Assembly (NCBI RefSeq): GCF_025960985.1
Contig: NZ_JAOQMX010000029.1
Location: 1-61,806, forward strand
Direction: 5' to 3'
Length of the DNA: 61,806 nucleotides
Origin: Flavobacterium psychraerolatum
Lineage (GTDB): Bacteria > Bacteroidota > Bacteroidia > Flavobacteriales > Flavobacteriaceae
The position numbers and the translations under genes are program-made. Of the stretch, positions 1 to 8,618 are shown piece by piece; position 1 is the stretch's first letter, and each line of letters begins with the position of its first letter. The notes under the pieces are model-generated. The model searched no databases. It was not told the DNA's origin and worked only from the letters and a program-made list of their open reading frames with translations.

Positions 1-1
1 T

Positions 2-178
2 AAATCTTGGATTAGAACAACCTATTCTTGGGTAAGCGAAAAAAACATTAATCGATACTTTGATGAGTTCTGCTACCGAATTAACCGCTCACAAAGCAAA
101 GACACAATATTCAATAATTTAATCAAAAGAATGGTAAAAGCAGATAATATTTGTCAAAAGGAGATTATATGTAGCTAA
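2..178 (+). mobile_element. IS1595-family (ISXO2-like) transposase, C-terminal fragment
   Basis: The reading frame is open from the first bases to a TAA at 176-178 and gives about 58 residues. They contain YSWVSEKNINRYFDEFCYR followed by an FNNLIKRMV-type segment. This is the conserved C-terminal end of DDE transposases of the ISXO2/IS1595 group, where the W-V-S-E-K-x-x-x-R-Y-x-x-E-F-x-Y-R pattern is diagnostic. The rest of the element lies outside the window. The element's right end probably falls within the next few tens of bases, where it meets the 3' side of the acyltransferase gene on the other strand. The terminal repeat could not be confirmed because the left end is not visible. Confidence 0.75.
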
Positions 179-719
179 CTGCTTACCTCAATAAATAGAA
201 ATAGTAATAGCCAATATGATTTCTTAAAAATATTTTTAGTTTGCAATATGATTAAGAAAATTGGTAAGAAAAAGTAAAAATGTTCTTCCACACATAATGA
301 CCATGCGTGAGAAAAAGTTCCATAATATTTTAAGTCAGTCCAAAGTTTTGAGTAAATGTCAAAAATTTCCAAATTGAAGGTAAACTTTCTTTTTCCCTAA
401 AGACAGGGAAAACAAAATAAATTACTACAACAGTTAAATATGCTGGAATAATTCTAAAAATTCGTTTTAAAAAAAAATCTTTGTATGAAATTTTTTTTTC
501 TTGTTTAATTTTTAAAAATAATTGTGATGAAATTAGAAAACCACTCAATACAAAAAATAAATCAACTCCTGTCCAACCAAATCCTGCATAATCTGGTAGC
601 CAGTTTGGTTCTCCACCACTCAATATAAAATAATGAAAAAAGAAAACTATAAAAATTGCTAATGCTCTTAAATGGTCTAACCCGTAAAATATTTTGTCAC
701 TTTTATTCTCTGAAATCAC
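175..719 (-). pseudogene. Acyltransferase 3 (OafA/YrhL-like), frameshifted and truncated
   Basis: Two overlapping minus-strand frames (719-330 and 372-175) read as one membrane acyltransferase. The first half carries the N-terminal hallmark LDHLRALAIFIVFFFHYF and the motif FGWTGVDLFFVLSGFLIS. The second carries GTFSHAWSLCVEEHFYFF, the SLxxExxFY-type motif of the family. The frames join near position 336, where restoring one G (CTGAC to CTGGAC) would give a continuous Gly-Leu-Asp-Leu-Lys-Tyr-Tyr. Only about 180 of the usual 350 or more residues remain. The gene stops where the IS1595-type element begins, so insertion probably removed the C-terminal half. Family members transfer acyl groups to cell-surface sugars, but the specific substrate cannot be told. 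Confidence 0.75.
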
Positions 720-790
720 TATATTTATTCGTTTTTTAGGTTTATTTTCAGTTTTCTGTTGCTCGAAAGTGTCTCACAACTTTAGAATTA

Positions 791-1915
791 TTATCTAAAA
801 AACAACCACTCAATAGCTTTTGGAAATTCATCACTCCAATAACTTTCATTGTGCTCGCCGTTTTTATTAATGCTCAAATTGATTTCCATTTTACTTTTTA
901 CAAATTCGCTTTGCAACAAACGTTCTCTAAATTTTTGAACATGATCGACCATATTCTCACGCTCTTCTGCGCCTGCATAAAGGTAAATTTTTGTATCATC
1001 TGTATTTTCAACTTCTACATCAATTTTGAGTTGAGGCGCTACCCAAAGAGAGGGAGAAAAAATCATCAATCGCCCAAAAACTTCTGGATTGCGTAAACCA
1101 CTAAAAATGCTAATCAAGGCTCCCATCGCACTACCACCTATTCCGGTGTGCTTACGATCTTTTTTAGTTCTAAAATTTTGATCAACATAAGGTTTCAACG
1201 TTTCGGTCAAAAATCGAATGTATTTTTTTCCTTGCCCTTTACCCAAAACTGTTTTTCCGACACTGTACTCTGTTAATCTATCACCATCAGCATGCTCTAC
1301 GGCTACAACAATAATTTTTCCAATTTTGTACTCTGCCATAACAGCCAATTTTTTGTCGATTTCCCAATTACCGTAGGCCGCATTACCATGAAATAGATTT
1401 TGAGCATCTTGCAAATACAATACAGGATAATGCTCGGTTGTATGATCATAATCGTGAGGTAGCAAAGCCCAAACTTTTCGAGTAGTATTAAGTTGCGGAA
1501 TCTCAAATTCATCAGACAGCAAGACTACTTGGGGTAGAAAATTCGGTTTATAAGGAAGCCAATTACGTCTCCATTTTGGAACATACTCTTTTTGAATACC
1601 CGATTTCAATGCAGTCGAACGATTTTCTGTAATCTCTTCGTTCTCTCCAATCTCAACTGCACTCCAATCCCCTTTTGTAAATTTGTACAAAAGTAAGTCC
1701 GGAAAAGTATGATCAATATTAAATTTAAACTGATACGTATTTTCAGAAATCTGCTCTAATTTATAATTTTCATCTTGGGTACTCCAATTATTAAAATTAC
1801 CTGCAATGTAAATTGGCCTACCGTCAATATCATCTGTTTTTAATTCGATGATTAGACTGTTTGTATTCGGTACTTTTTTGTTTTGAAAATCAATTGTGGT
1901 ATTATTCACTTTCAT
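791..1915 (-). CDS. Fes-type alpha/beta-hydrolase esterase with N-terminal E-set (CBM48-like) domain
   Basis: This 374-residue protein begins with an E-set/CBM48-like sandwich (residues ~20-110, with the typical YIAGNFNNW). An esterase-D/enterochelin-esterase-like alpha/beta-hydrolase domain follows from about residue 140. The nucleophile elbow is GIGGSAMGAL with Ser262, and the catalytic His is probably in NGEHNESYW near the C-terminus. No signal peptide is seen, so it is likely cytoplasmic. Relatives include enterochelin and iron-siderophore esterases and carbohydrate esterases; the substrate is unknown. It stands alone, separated from the his operon by a terminator. Confidence 0.75.
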   Translation of the reverse strand: MKVNNTTIDFQNKKVPNTNSLIIELKTDDIDGRPIYIAGNFNNWSTQDENYKLEQISENTYQFKFNIDHTFPDLLLYKFTKGDWSAVEIGENEEITENRSTALKSGIQKEYVPKWRRNWLPYKPNFLPQVVLLSDEFEIPQLNTTRKVWALLPHDYDHTTEHYPVLYLQDAQNLFHGNAAYGNWEIDKKLAVMAEYKIGKIIVVAVEHADGDRLTEYSVGKTVLGKGQGKKYIRFLTETLKPYVDQNFRTKKDRKHTGIGGSAMGALISIFSGLRNPEVFGRLMIFSPSLWVAPQLKIDVEVENTDDTKIYLYAGAEERENMVDHVQKFRERLLQSEFVKSKMEINLSINKNGEHNESYWSDEFPKAIEWLFFR

Positions 1916-1973
1916 TCTATCACTATTTTGGAAATATCTTATAGTGACAAAGGTACTTTTTTGAAATTAAAAA

Positions 1974-2010
1974 AAAAGCCCAACAGTTAAATTAAAACCA
2001 TTGGGCTTTT
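1974..2010 (-). terminator. Rho-independent terminator of the his operon
   Basis: A 10-bp stem (1974-1983 with 2001-2010, AAAAGCCCAA/TTGGGCTTTT) lies just after the hisIE stop. On the minus strand it is followed by about nine T residues. A long A/T run on both sides means it could also act in the opposite direction. Confidence 0.75.
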
Positions 2011-2034
2011 ATACTATATTCTTACAAATTAAAT

Positions 2035-2634
2035 CTACTTCTGACGGCTTTTTAAAACAGAAACTACATCGTCTAATTTAAATCCTTTAGCTTGCAACAA
2101 AATCAAGTAATGAAACAATAAATCAGCACTTTCACCTAAGAATAAATCATCATTAGTGTCTTTAGCTTCAATTACAACTTCAACAGCTTCCTCACCTACT
2201 TTCTGAATAATTTTATTAATTCCCAATTTGAATAAGGAGGCTACATAACTTTTCTCTGAATCAGCATTTTTGATTCTAGACTCGATAGTATTTTCTAATT
2301 TGGAAATAAAACCATAACTCTCAACGTTTGGCGTTTGCCAGCAGGTATCGGCACCTGTATGACAAGTTGGTCCGACTGGTTGCGCCTGAATTAACAAAGT
2401 ATCACCGTCGCAATCGTTTTTGATATCTACCAAGTTCAAGAAGTTACCACTCTCTTCGCCTTTTGTCCAAAGCCTTTGCTTAGAACGGCTATAAAACGTT
2501 ACTTTTCCTGTTTCAACTGTTTTTTGATATGCTTCGGCATTCATGTACCCCAACATCAAAACATTTTTAGTTTCACTGTCTTGTATAATTGCTGGAATTA
2601 ATCCGTGTGCGCTTTTTGAAAAATCTATCTCCAT
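2035..2634 (-). CDS. hisIE: HisIE: phosphoribosyl-AMP cyclohydrolase / phosphoribosyl-ATP pyrophosphohydrolase
   Basis: This bifunctional 199-residue enzyme catalyses steps 2 and 3 of histidine biosynthesis. The N-terminal HisI domain (residues ~1-105) shows NDCDGDTLL and the metal-binding PTCHTGADTCW motif. The C-terminal HisE domain shows LGINKIIQKVGEEAVEVVIEA with the acidic residues of the pyrophosphohydrolase. Length is typical of the fused form. It is the last gene of the leftward his operon, about 100 bp after hisF and just before a strong terminator. Confidence 0.97.
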   Translation of the reverse strand: MEIDFSKSAHGLIPAIIQDSETKNVLMLGYMNAEAYQKTVETGKVTFYSRSKQRLWTKGEESGNFLNLVDIKNDCDGDTLLIQAQPVGPTCHTGADTCWQTPNVESYGFISKLENTIESRIKNADSEKSYVASLFKLGINKIIQKVGEEAVEVVIEAKDTNDDLFLGESADLLFHYLILLQAKGFKLDDVVSVLKSRQK

Positions 2635-2736
2635 TATGTAATTTTTGAAATTTTGAAATTAGAATTTAGAAATTAAATATCAGTAGTTCGAGTTCGTTGT
2701 TCACACTTCAAACATCTTACTTCCTACCTCTTATTT

Positions 2737-3492
2737 CTAAAGTCTTACTTCAATATTATTATTTTTTAATTCTTGTTTTAATGCTTTGATTTCGATTTCC
2801 TTAAAATGGAAAACACTTGCTGCCAAAGCGGCATCAGATTTTCCGTCCACAAAGGTATCGATAAAATGCTGCACATTTCCTGCACCACCAGAAGCGATAA
2901 TCGGAATATTAACTAAACTTGACAATTTAGCCAAAGCTTCATTTGCAAATCCGCTTTTGGTTCCGTCGTTATTCATCGAGGTAAAAAGGATTTCTCCTGC
3001 CCCACGTTGTTCCACTTCTTTCGCCCAATCGAATAAATTTAATTCTGTTGGCACTTTTCCGCCCACCAAATGAACAATCCATTGACCATCAATTTGTTTG
3101 GCATCAATGGCAACTACCACACATTGGCTTCCAAATTTCTGAGCCAAATCGTTGATCAATTGCGGATTTTTTACGGCAGAAGAGTTGATAGAAACCTTAT
3201 CAGCACCATTTTGCAACAATACTTCTACATCTTCTACAGCTGATATTCCACCACCAACAGTAAACGGAATATTTATCGTAGCGGCTACTTTTCGAACTAA
3301 ATCAAATAATGTACGCCTTCTTTCTTCGGTTGCTGAGATATCTAGAAAAACTAATTCATCTGCACCTTCGTCAGAATAAATTTTGGCCAATTCTACAGGG
3401 TCACCAGCATCACGCAAATCTACAAAATTTACGCCTTTTACCGTTCGACCGTTTTTAATATCTAGACAGGGTATGATTCTTTTTGTTAGCAT
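2737..3492 (-). CDS. hisF: HisF: imidazole glycerol phosphate synthase, cyclase subunit
   Basis: This 251-residue (beta/alpha)8 barrel begins [20 protein letters not shown], the standard HisF opening with the catalytic Asp in CLD. The second catalytic Asp is in VVVAIDAKQ. Phosphate-binding loops VGGGI and IASGGAG are both present. With HisH it converts PRFAR and ammonia to IGP and AICAR. It follows hisA by 44 bp in the operon. Confidence 0.97.
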   Translation of the reverse strand: MLTKRIIPCLDIKNGRTVKGVNFVDLRDAGDPVELAKIYSDEGADELVFLDISATEERRRTLFDLVRKVAATINIPFTVGGGISAVEDVEVLLQNGADKVSINSSAVKNPQLINDLAQKFGSQCVVVAIDAKQIDGQWIVHLVGGKVPTELNLFDWAKEVEQRGAGEILFTSMNNDGTKSGFANEALAKLSSLVNIPIIASGGAGNVQHFIDTFVDGKSDAALAASVFHFKEIEIKALKQELKNNNIEVRL

Positions 3493-3536
3493 GTTGTTTT
3501 TTTATTTTCCTACAGAGACGTTGCAGTTCAACGTCT

Positions 3537-4277
3537 CTACGATATGATATACTGTTCCAATTGCTTCAACGATATTCTTCCTTCGTAAATCGCCTTACCA
3601 ATGATGGTTCCTTCACAACCCAATTCGGCTAATTTTGGTAATTCGTCGAAAGTTGAAATTCCACCCGAGGCAATTAGTTTAATCTCGACTCCGCTCGATT
3701 TGATATTACATGACTTTAAAATCTTTTCGTAGAGATCAAAACTTGGTCCTTCAAGCATTCCGTCTTTGGCAATGTCAGTACAAATCACATACTGAATCCC
3801 TTTCGATTGATACCCTTGGATAAAAGGAACTAACTCTTGGTCTGATTCTTCCAACCATCCAGAAACAGCTACTTTTTCATTATTAGCATCTGCACCCAAA
3901 ATAATTTTGTCTGCTCCAAATTTAGCGATCCATTTTTCAAAAACTTCTCGGTTTTTCACAGCAATGCTTCCACCCGTAATTTGGTTAGCACCAGATTCGA
4001 AAGCAATTTTCAAATCTTCATCTGATTTCAAACCACCACCAAAATCAATTTTTAATTTAGTTTGTGTAGCAATTTGCTCTAATATTTTGTGATTGATAAT
4101 GCGGCTTGATTTCGCACCATCCAAATCCACTAAATGCAAATATTCTATTCCGTGCGCCTCAAATTCTTTGGCTACTTCAAGCGGGTTTTCATTGTAGATA
4201 ATCTTTGTATTGTAATCTCCTTTTGACAAACGTACACATTTTCCGTCGATGATGTCTATAGCTGGTATTATTCTCAT
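3537..4277 (-). CDS. hisA: HisA: phosphoribosylformimino-AICAR ribotide isomerase
   Basis: This 246-residue half-barrel-duplicated (beta/alpha)8 enzyme has the opening [20 protein letters not shown] with the catalytic Asp in AID. It also shows phosphate-binding loops DFGGGLKS and ASGGIST, and a second Asp in [10 protein letters not shown]. It catalyses the Amadori rearrangement of ProFAR to PRFAR. It is separated from hisH by 14 bp. Confidence 0.97.
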   Translation of the reverse strand: MRIIPAIDIIDGKCVRLSKGDYNTKIIYNENPLEVAKEFEAHGIEYLHLVDLDGAKSSRIINHKILEQIATQTKLKIDFGGGLKSDEDLKIAFESGANQITGGSIAVKNREVFEKWIAKFGADKIILGADANNEKVAVSGWLEESDQELVPFIQGYQSKGIQYVICTDIAKDGMLEGPSFDLYEKILKSCNIKSSGVEIKLIASGGISTFDELPKLAELGCEGTIIGKAIYEGRISLKQLEQYIIS

Positions 4278-4291
4278 AGTTAAAGTCTAGG

Positions 4292-4885
4292 TTAGAAATT
4301 AGAGGTTAGAAGTAGAAAGTTTTTCAAAATTTGTTCCCCAACATCACCACTTTTTTCTGGGTGAAATTGCGTTCCAAAGAAGTTTTTATTTTCTAGAGCC
4401 GATGAATATTCCAATTCATAATTAGTAGTCGAAATCGTTTCTTTGCACAATGGTGCATAAAAACTGTGTACCAAATACATATATTCTTTTTCGGCAATAC
4501 CTTTAAACAAGTCCGATTTTAAATTGTAAATCGTATTCCATCCCATTTGAGGTACTTTTACCTTATTTGAATATTTATACACATTTACATCAAAAATACC
4601 CAAACCTGTTGTATCGCCTTCTTCCGAGTGGTGACACATCAATTGCATACCCAAACAAATTCCTAAAACAGGTTGTGTCAAAGTCGGAATCAAACTGTCC
4701 AACCCACTTTGGCGTAACATATTCATGGCATAACTTGCCTCTCCTACTCCAGGAAAAATCACTTTATCCGCTGCTCTTATTTCGTCAGGATCATTACTCA
4801 AATCTGCAGTATATCCCAATCTTTCGATGGCAAACATAATACTTTGAATATTTCCTGCTCCGTAATTTATGATTACTATTTTCAT
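4292..4885 (-). CDS. hisH: HisH: imidazole glycerol phosphate synthase, glutamine amidotransferase subunit
   Basis: This 197-residue class-I glutamine amidotransferase has the Cys nucleophile in PVLGICLGMQLM and the catalytic His-Glu in GTQFHPEKS. The opening MKIVIINYGAGN is characteristic of HisH. It supplies ammonia to HisF. Its 5' side is separated from hisB by a ~107-bp spacer that holds an inverted-repeat element. Confidence 0.97.
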   Translation of the reverse strand: MKIVIINYGAGNIQSIMFAIERLGYTADLSNDPDEIRAADKVIFPGVGEASYAMNMLRQSGLDSLIPTLTQPVLGICLGMQLMCHHSEEGDTTGLGIFDVNVYKYSNKVKVPQMGWNTIYNLKSDLFKGIAEKEYMYLVHSFYAPLCKETISTTNYELEYSSALENKNFFGTQFHPEKSGDVGEQILKNFLLLTSNF

Positions 4886-4895
4886 TTTTTGTTAA

Positions 4896-4989
4896 GCTTT
4901 TGGCTATTGGCTGCTAGCTTTTTGCAAGCACAATAACTAAATTTAAAATTTGCATTTTGCCAAAAGCCAGAAGCTAATAGCTAAAAGCC
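4896..4989. repeat. Intergenic inverted-repeat element (family 2, copy 1)
   Basis: Two ~28-bp arms, 4896-4923 (GCTTTTGGCTATTGGCTGCT...) and about 4961-4989, are inverted copies with about four mismatches, separated by an A/T-rich loop. The element fills most of the gap between hisB and hisH inside the his operon, so it would be transcribed as a large hairpin. A diverged relative with the same words (CTATTGGCTAATGG, CCAAAAGC) sits at 59678-59780. Confidence 0.6.
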
Positions 4990-4992
4990 TTT

Positions 4993-6129
4993 TTAAAGCA
5001 TTCCCTTCGTACTCGGCAAAATCATTTTCTCTGTATCACGTTTCACCGCTACTTTTATCGCTTTCGCGAAAGCTTTAAAAATGGCTTCGATCTTGTGGTG
5101 CTCATTATCGCCTTCTGCTTTGATATTAATGTTTGCTTTTGCACCATCAGAGAACGATTTGAAAAAGTGAAAAAACATCTCAGTCGGCATTTTACCTACC
5201 ATCTCACGTTTGAATTCCGTTTCCCAAATCAACCAATTTCTTCCACCAAAATCAATGGCTACTTGCGCCAAACAATCATCCATCGGTAAACAGAAACCGT
5301 ATCTTTCAATTCCTAATTTATTTCCGAGCGCTTTTGCATAGACTTCACCCAATGCAATCGCAGTATCTTCAATAGTATGGTGCTCATCAACTTCTAGGTC
5401 ACCCACCACTTTTATCTCCAAATCCATCTGTCCATGACGCGAAATTTGGTCTAGCATATGGTCAAAAAAGGCAATTCCGGTATCAATTTTACTTTGACCC
5501 GTTCCGTCCAAATTTAGTTTGATGTAAATATCTGTTTCGTGTGTTTTTCTTGAAATAGTCGCAGTACGCTCTTCTAATTTTAAAAACTCATATATCTTTT
5601 TCCAATCCATAGATTGCAATACGATAGTTTCGTCTAATTCTTCTCTTTTGGCACTAATTTCTTCGCTACCCGCTCCATCAGAATCATTCATAAAGATCGC
5701 TTTGGCTCCTAGATTTTTCGCCAATTCCACATCAGTCAAACGGTCACCTAATACAAATGAATTTACCAAATCGTAATTTGGATTATCAATATATTTAGTC
5801 AACATACCTGTACGAGGCTTGCGTGTAGGCGCATTGTCTTCAGGAAAAGAGCGGTCTACAAAAATATCATCAAATAGTACTCCTTCATTTTGAAAGGCTT
5901 TTAATATGAAGTTTTGCGTTGGCCAAAACGTATCTTCCGGAAAACTATCCGTTCCCAATCCGTCTTGATTGGTCACCATTACCAATTCAAAATCCAATTC
6001 GGTGGCTATTTTAGCCAAATACTGAAATGATTTTGGATAAAACTCCAATTTCTCTAAACTATCTAATTGGTATCCTTCTGGTTCCAAAACAATCGTTCCG
6101 TCACGATCGATAAAAAGTACTTTTTTCAT
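4993..6129 (-). CDS. hisB: HisB: histidinol-phosphatase / imidazoleglycerol-phosphate dehydratase
   Basis: This is a bifunctional 378-residue enzyme. The N-terminal HAD phosphatase domain (residues ~1-165) starts [19 protein letters not shown] with the D-x-D nucleophile pair. The C-terminal IGPD domain has [13 protein letters not shown] and the metal-binding [14 protein letters not shown], with a second [13 protein letters not shown] motif near the end. It performs the dehydratase and phosphatase steps of histidine synthesis. Upstream it is separated from hisC by an inserted RAYT gene and repeats. Confidence 0.97.
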   Translation of the reverse strand: MKKVLFIDRDGTIVLEPEGYQLDSLEKLEFYPKSFQYLAKIATELDFELVMVTNQDGLGTDSFPEDTFWPTQNFILKAFQNEGVLFDDIFVDRSFPEDNAPTRKPRTGMLTKYIDNPNYDLVNSFVLGDRLTDVELAKNLGAKAIFMNDSDGAGSEEISAKREELDETIVLQSMDWKKIYEFLKLEERTATISRKTHETDIYIKLNLDGTGQSKIDTGIAFFDHMLDQISRHGQMDLEIKVVGDLEVDEHHTIEDTAIALGEVYAKALGNKLGIERYGFCLPMDDCLAQVAIDFGGRNWLIWETEFKREMVGKMPTEMFFHFFKSFSDGAKANINIKAEGDNEHHKIEAIFKAFAKAIKVAVKRDTEKMILPSTKGML

Positions 6130-6201
6130 TATTTTTATTGCTTTTAGCGGCTAGGTTTTGAACTTTAGCTAACTTTAATTACTTATTCAATATCATTATT
6201 A

Positions 6202-6307
6202 GGGCGTGTCCCTACGGGTCGAGCTCCCGAAGCCTCGGGACGTTCCCGCTTTTTTATTCTTGCAAAAATAGCAAGATTAAAAAGAGCTCCACTACTATCC
6301 CTCACGC
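6202..6307. repeat. Dispersed structured intergenic repeat GGGCGTG...CTCACGC (family 1, copy 1)
   Basis: The segment opens with GGGCGTGTCCCTACGGGTCG and closes with CTATCCCTCACGCAAAA. A second copy with the same outer ends and a different interior lies at 50443-50549. GC content is much higher than in the neighbourhood. Such GGGCGT...CCCTCACGC (or CCCTAACGC) elements are, to my knowledge, frequent between genes of Flavobacterium and relatives. The inner part CGAAGCCTCGGGACG can also form a small hairpin. Function is unknown. Confidence 0.7.
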
Positions 6308-6320
6308 AAAACTACACTAT

Positions 6321-6365
6321 TTTTACTACCCTGTCAGGGTTCTAAACCCTGACAGGGTAGTAAAA
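6321..6365. repeat. REP-like perfect palindrome downstream of the RAYT gene
   Basis: There is a perfect 20-bp inverted repeat (6321-6340 and 6346-6365) with a 5-base loop and the core CCCTGTCAGGGT/ACCCTGACAGGG. It sits 16 bp beyond the stop of the RAYT-type transposase. A sister palindrome with one changed base pair in the core lies on the other side of that gene. The T-rich outer arms mean it could also terminate transcription. Confidence 0.8.
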
Positions 6366-6380
6366 ATAATTATAATAGTT

Positions 6381-6992
6381 CTATTCAATAATCAAATTAT
6401 TAATTTCGTTCATATTTTGATTTTCATTATGATAAAAAATAAAATTTTCAATATCACCATAAAATTCAATTGTTTCGTTTCTTTTAAGCTTGGTTGACTT
6501 ATCTGAAATGATTGTCCCGTAAGACGACCAAGGATATAATTTCATATCCGTTACAAAACCATGATGAACAGGATTGTTATGAATATAAAAAATCAATTGT
6601 TTAAAATAATGCTCTGATGTAACAAGCTTTCTTTCAAAAGTTGCTTCAAATAAACTCCCAGTCCTATTATGCCTCTTATTGACTGATTGTGTATAAGCAT
6701 TAAACAAATGCGAAAACTGCCTCGAAGGATTAATCACTTTCGGAATCTCGGTTGTTGTATAACTCAACTCTTCATTTATAATTTCATTCTCTTCTTTGAT
6801 GCGTACCAATATATGAAAATGATTTTTCAATAAACACCAAGCAAAAGTTTCAGCAATCGGCTCAATATATTTAGCATATAATTTTAAAAAATGGTTGTAA
6901 TTTTCGATTGATAAAAAAATATCAATTCCGTTATTACCTCTGTTATAAATATGATAATAATTGCCATATTCTATAGGTTGCTTTACTTCCAT
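6381..6992 (-). CDS. REP-associated tyrosine transposase (RAYT, Y1/IS200-like)
   Basis: This 203-residue protein of the Y1_Tnp superfamily opens with YYHIYNRGNNG. It has the HUH motif in LLKNHFHILVRI and a probable catalytic-helix segment YFKQLIFYIHNNPVHHGFV with candidate Tyr residues, then LYPWSSY, as in RAYT proteins. It nicks or joins single-stranded DNA at REP palindromes in characterised relatives. The flanking 20-bp palindromes at 6321-6365 and 7034-7074 are the likely partners. It interrupts the his operon between hisC and hisB in the same orientation, so it is probably read through with that operon. Confidence 0.85.
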   Translation of the reverse strand: MEVKQPIEYGNYYHIYNRGNNGIDIFLSIENYNHFLKLYAKYIEPIAETFAWCLLKNHFHILVRIKEENEIINEELSYTTTEIPKVINPSRQFSHLFNAYTQSVNKRHNRTGSLFEATFERKLVTSEHYFKQLIFYIHNNPVHHGFVTDMKLYPWSSYGTIISDKSTKLKRNETIEFYGDIENFIFYHNENQNMNEINNLIIE

Positions 6993-7033
6993 TTTTTTAA
7001 ATTATTAAATTAAAAAAACTAATTCTATTATAC

Positions 7034-7074
7034 AAATAACCCTATCAGGGTTTAAAACCCTGATAGGGTTATTT
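7034..7074. repeat. REP-like perfect palindrome upstream of the RAYT gene
   Basis: There is a perfect 20-bp inverted repeat (7034-7053 and 7055-7074) with a single-base loop and the core CCCTATCAGGGTTT/AAACCCTGATAGGG. It matches the palindrome at 6321-6365 apart from a compensated G-C to A-T pair in the core and different outer arms. Its right end coincides with the hisC stop codon. On the minus strand it would form a hairpin right after hisC. Confidence 0.8.
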
Positions 7075-8120
7075 TAAATCGTTGTCAATGCCTCCATCAG
7101 CTTATTATTTTCTTCTTCTGTTCCGATAGTCAATCGTAAGGTGTTTTCGCAAAGTGCTTGGGTCGTTCTATTTCGAATAACAATTCCTTTGGCGATCAAC
7201 TCTGCGTAACGCTGGTTTGCATTATCTACTTTAATCAAGATAAAATTGGCTTCGGTAGCGTAAATTTTTTCTACAAAAGAGACCGTACCTAATACTTGCA
7301 GTAATACAGTCCTTTGTGCTATGATTGAGTCTATTTCGTTTTGAATTTTAACTGGATCACTCAAACGCTCTAGTGCTCTTTGTTGCGTTAATTCGTTTAC
7401 GTTATACGGAGGCTTTATTTTGTTGATAACCGCTATAACTTCTGTAGAGGCATAACATATTCCTAAACGAATTCCTGCCAAACCATACGCTTTTGATAAG
7501 GTTTGGGTGATTATCAAATTAGGATATTGTTCCAATTTCTCTAACCAACTTGCTTTATCTGAAAAGTCGATATACGCTTCATCAATTACAACTAAACCAT
7601 TAAATTTCTCTAGTATGGTAATCACACTTTCTGTAGAAAATGAATTTCCCGTTGGGTTGTTTGGCGAACACAAAAAGATGATTTTTGTGTTTGACGTAAC
7701 CGCATCTAGAATTTGTTCTACTTGTGGCTGAAAATCGTTCGACAATACAATCTCTTTATTCTCAACATTATTGATGTTTGCCAAAACCCCATACATACCG
7801 TAGGTTGGTGGTAAACTGATTACGTTATCAACCTTAGGCTCACAAAATGCTCTAAATAGCAAATCTAGTACTTCATCACTTCCGTTTCCTAGCAAAATCT
7901 GATTTGGATTTACATTCTTCATTTTTGCTAAAACTTCTTTTACTGATATTTGCTGCGGGTCTGGATAACGATTCACCCCATTTTGATACGGATTTTCATT
8001 CGCATCCAAAAAGATCATCTGAGCAACATCAAAATCCTTAAACTCATCTCTTGCAGATGAATAAGGCTTTAATGACTTGACGTTGTCTCTGGTTATATTT
8101 TGTATGTTAAAATTTTTCAT
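7074..8120 (-). CDS. hisC: HisC: histidinol-phosphate aminotransferase
   Basis: This class-I/II PLP aminotransferase shows FLDANENPYQNG, SPNNPTGN, the Asp of VVIDEAYIDF and the PLP-lysine motif TLSKAYGLAGIRLG. It transaminates imidazole acetol phosphate to histidinol phosphate. I place the start at 8120 (MKNFNIQNITRDNVKSLKPY), because the upstream in-frame ATG at 8156 would add 12 atypical residues and overlap the DinB-like gene. The stop lies inside a REP-like palindrome. Confidence 0.95.
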   Translation of the reverse strand: MKNFNIQNITRDNVKSLKPYSSARDEFKDFDVAQMIFLDANENPYQNGVNRYPDPQQISVKEVLAKMKNVNPNQILLGNGSDEVLDLLFRAFCEPKVDNVISLPPTYGMYGVLANINNVENKEIVLSNDFQPQVEQILDAVTSNTKIIFLCSPNNPTGNSFSTESVITILEKFNGLVVIDEAYIDFSDKASWLEKLEQYPNLIITQTLSKAYGLAGIRLGICYASTEVIAVINKIKPPYNVNELTQQRALERLSDPVKIQNEIDSIIAQRTVLLQVLGTVSFVEKIYATEANFILIKVDNANQRYAELIAKGIVIRNRTTQALCENTLRLTIGTEEENNKLMEALTTI

Positions 8121-8136
8121 CTTTTGTTTTAAAAAA

Positions 8137-8592
8137 CTATTTAATAATATCCTCAATAATGTTCAAATGATGGTTGTTATGAATTCGCAAAAACCGAATT
8201 GTTTGCTTTAAATTTAATTCACCAAAATAAGGATGCGGAATATGATTATTTGATTTCAAATTCTTCATAATTTCTAAATTATTTTTTGCTAAAATCAAGT
8301 TCTCTTTCAAGCTTTCTATTGTAATACTATTTTCAGGCTGCACCATTTTTGGCGCTTTGGCTTTTCCTCTAGGTAATTTATTTAAAGTAAAAACCAACGT
8401 CCGCATAAAATTAAATTTCCACTTATAATTCTCTTCTTTTGATTTTTCAAGAGTACTAACAATAAAATTAAAAGTTAATAATGTATGAGCAATTTGCCAG
8501 CCAACAGTACTAGAAGAAATAGCGGTATTAATTATATCTATTTCTGGAATTTTACTTTCCAATCTACTTAACTGTTGCTCCAATTTTTCCAT
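8137..8592 (-). CDS. DinB-superfamily (DUF1569-like) protein
   Basis: This 151-residue, mainly helical protein has His residues at the positions expected for the DinB/YfiT metal-binding triad: VGWQIAHTLLTF near the N-terminus and RIHNNHHLNIIEDI at the C-terminus. Family members are metal-binding four-helix bundles, some of them thiol transferases; its own function is not known. It lies in the his operon between hisD and hisC, 16 bp before the preferred hisC start, and is probably co-transcribed. It is not a histidine biosynthesis enzyme. Confidence 0.7.
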   Translation of the reverse strand: MEKLEQQLSRLESKIPEIDIINTAISSSTVGWQIAHTLLTFNFIVSTLEKSKEENYKWKFNFMRTLVFTLNKLPRGKAKAPKMVQPENSITIESLKENLILAKNNLEIMKNLKSNNHIPHPYFGELNLKQTIRFLRIHNNHHLNIIEDIIK

Positions 8593-8618
8593 TATTCCCT
8601 CTTTATTTTCCTAAAAAA

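Noticed and set aside
851..1096. Plus-strand open frame opposite the esterase gene (and many similar antisense frames)
   Set aside because: It lies wholly within a well-supported gene on the other strand, has no family features and is explained by codon-complement bias.
7034..7074. Palindrome at the end of hisC as an ordinary terminator only
   Set aside because: A nearly identical palindrome stands on the far side of the RAYT gene and the core change is compensated, which points to a REP-type element; a terminator effect may still exist.
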